Assembly (NCBI GenBank): GCA_045617525.1
Contig: JAZLIT010000247.1
Location: 1 to 5,348 of the forward strand
Source: JAZLIT01 sp045617525
GTDB lineage: Bacteria; Bacillota; Bacilli; Bacillales_A; Planococcaceae
Length of the DNA stretch: 5,348 nt
Reading direction: 5' to 3'
The notes under the pieces were generated by a model. It made no database searches and was not told the origin of the DNA. It worked only from the letters and a program-made list of their open reading frames with translations. Of this stretch, positions 4,797 to 5,348 are shown piece after piece. Each line of letters opens with the position of its first letter. Positions within the stretch are counted from its first letter, which is position 1. The position numbers were made by a program, and so were the translations under genes.

Positions 4797-5348
4797 ATGA
4801 TTTTGGATACCGAATTATCATCAAATTTCAACTCTGTTATAGATCATCTCAAAAATACTTGCAAGCAAGTAAATGCTTCTGGACAAGCGTTAGTTATTAT
4901 TCATAATGGGAAAATTGTTACAGAACATTATGAAGGCTATCATTCAAACTTAGTAAATTCAAAATCGATTTCAAGCGATTCTTTATTTCATATTGCTTCG
5001 GTAAGGAAAAGTTATATAGGTTTTTGTGTAGCGTGGGCTATTCATAACGGATATATTCGCTCAATAGATGATGCTGTATTGAATTATCTGCCAAATTCAA
5101 ATGAAGACATAGTAAAAGGGATTACGTTAAGACATTTATTAACACATTCACATGGTTTAAGAACAACTACTGATGGCCATCTATTTAATTTTTTTCCAGC
5201 TGGTGAAGGTTGGGATTATCGAAAAGAAAATATTTCCATGCTCTGCGAAATAGTTCAACGTGCTACAGGAAAAACAGTTGCTCAAATTGCTCGCGAAGAA
5301 ATTTTTACTCCATTAGGTTTTCAGAAAGCTGGTTGGTATGCAAATCCT
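4797..5348 (+). CDS. Serine hydrolase, beta-lactamase/penicillin-binding class C-like family (3' end outside window)
   Basis: The gene begins at ATG 4797 with GGGGAG (4784-4789) seven bases before it, and stays open for 184 codons to the window end. It shows the beta-lactamase family (PF00144-type) layout: the strand pair ALVIIHNGKIVTEHYEGY (31-48), the SxxK motif S68-V-R-K71 carrying the nucleophilic Ser, the helix IDDAVLNYLP, then LRHLLTHSHGL (111-121), and the second-motif region GEGWDYRKENISML, where Y141 would be the catalytic Tyr. The third motif (HxG/KTG) lies beyond the window. No signal peptide is visible, so it probably acts in the cytoplasm as an esterase, peptidase or amidase rather than as a secreted beta-lactamase. 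In the Y-x-N motif the Asn position appears to be Lys143. It is probably an operon partner of the GNAT gene. Confidence 0.85.
   Translation, partial: MILDTELSSNFNSVIDHLKNTCKQVNASGQALVIIHNGKIVTEHYEGYHSNLVNSKSISSDSLFHIASVRKSYIGFCVAWAIHNGYIRSIDDAVLNYLPNSNEDIVKGITLRHLLTHSHGLRTTTDGHLFNFFPAGEGWDYRKENISMLCEIVQRATGKTVAQIAREEIFTPLGFQKAGWYANP

Noticed and set aside
1..5348. CRISPR array, tRNA, rRNA or known riboswitch
   Set aside because: No regularly spaced repeats, cloverleaf or rRNA-like conserved stretch was seen on either strand.

Overview
The window comes from a low-GC Gram-positive bacterium, most likely one of the Bacillales. The evidence is the AT-rich codon use, strong purine-rich Shine-Dalgarno (SD) sequences (GGGGGG, AGGGGG, GGGGAG), GTG starts, short hairpin-plus-T-run terminators, and protein families common in Bacillus and its relatives. 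A species cannot be named from the sequence. All credible genes are on the + strand.

Layout. (1) 1-219: the C-terminal end of an unrecognised protein, followed by an intrinsic terminator. (2) 284-2830: a compact module. It opens with a second terminator, then a leader rich in GACC/GGTC inverted repeats, then an ABC-2 type exporter (ATPase and permease), and then a LytTR DNA-binding regulator overlapping a DUF3021 four-helix membrane protein. (3) 2885-2941: a near-exact second copy of the last codons and terminator of the first gene (55 of 57 positions identical), so the exporter/regulator module lies between two direct repeats. (4) 2942-3262: gene debris, with a decayed N-terminus of an IS110-family transposase and, less certainly, the C-terminus of an acetyltransferase. 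(5) 3297-3949: a three-helix membrane protein of unknown function whose frame breaks at a run of seven A. (6) 4045-5348: a GNAT acetyltransferase followed closely by a serine beta-lactamase-like hydrolase that runs off the window.

How the parts may work together. The LytTR/DUF3021 pair resembles regulator/membrane-inhibitor pairs in which the membrane partner controls the DNA-binding protein. Its position directly behind an ABC-2 exporter suggests that it controls that exporter, probably in response to an envelope or drug signal (inference). The duplicated gene end supplies the module's only visible downstream terminator and marks it as a probable inserted cassette. The GNAT/hydrolase pair looks like a separate two-gene transcription unit.

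A recurring oddity is that three reading frames (exporter ATPase, IS110 remnant, GNAT) have a well-spaced SD sequence in front of an ATA codon exactly where the family's ATG would be expected.
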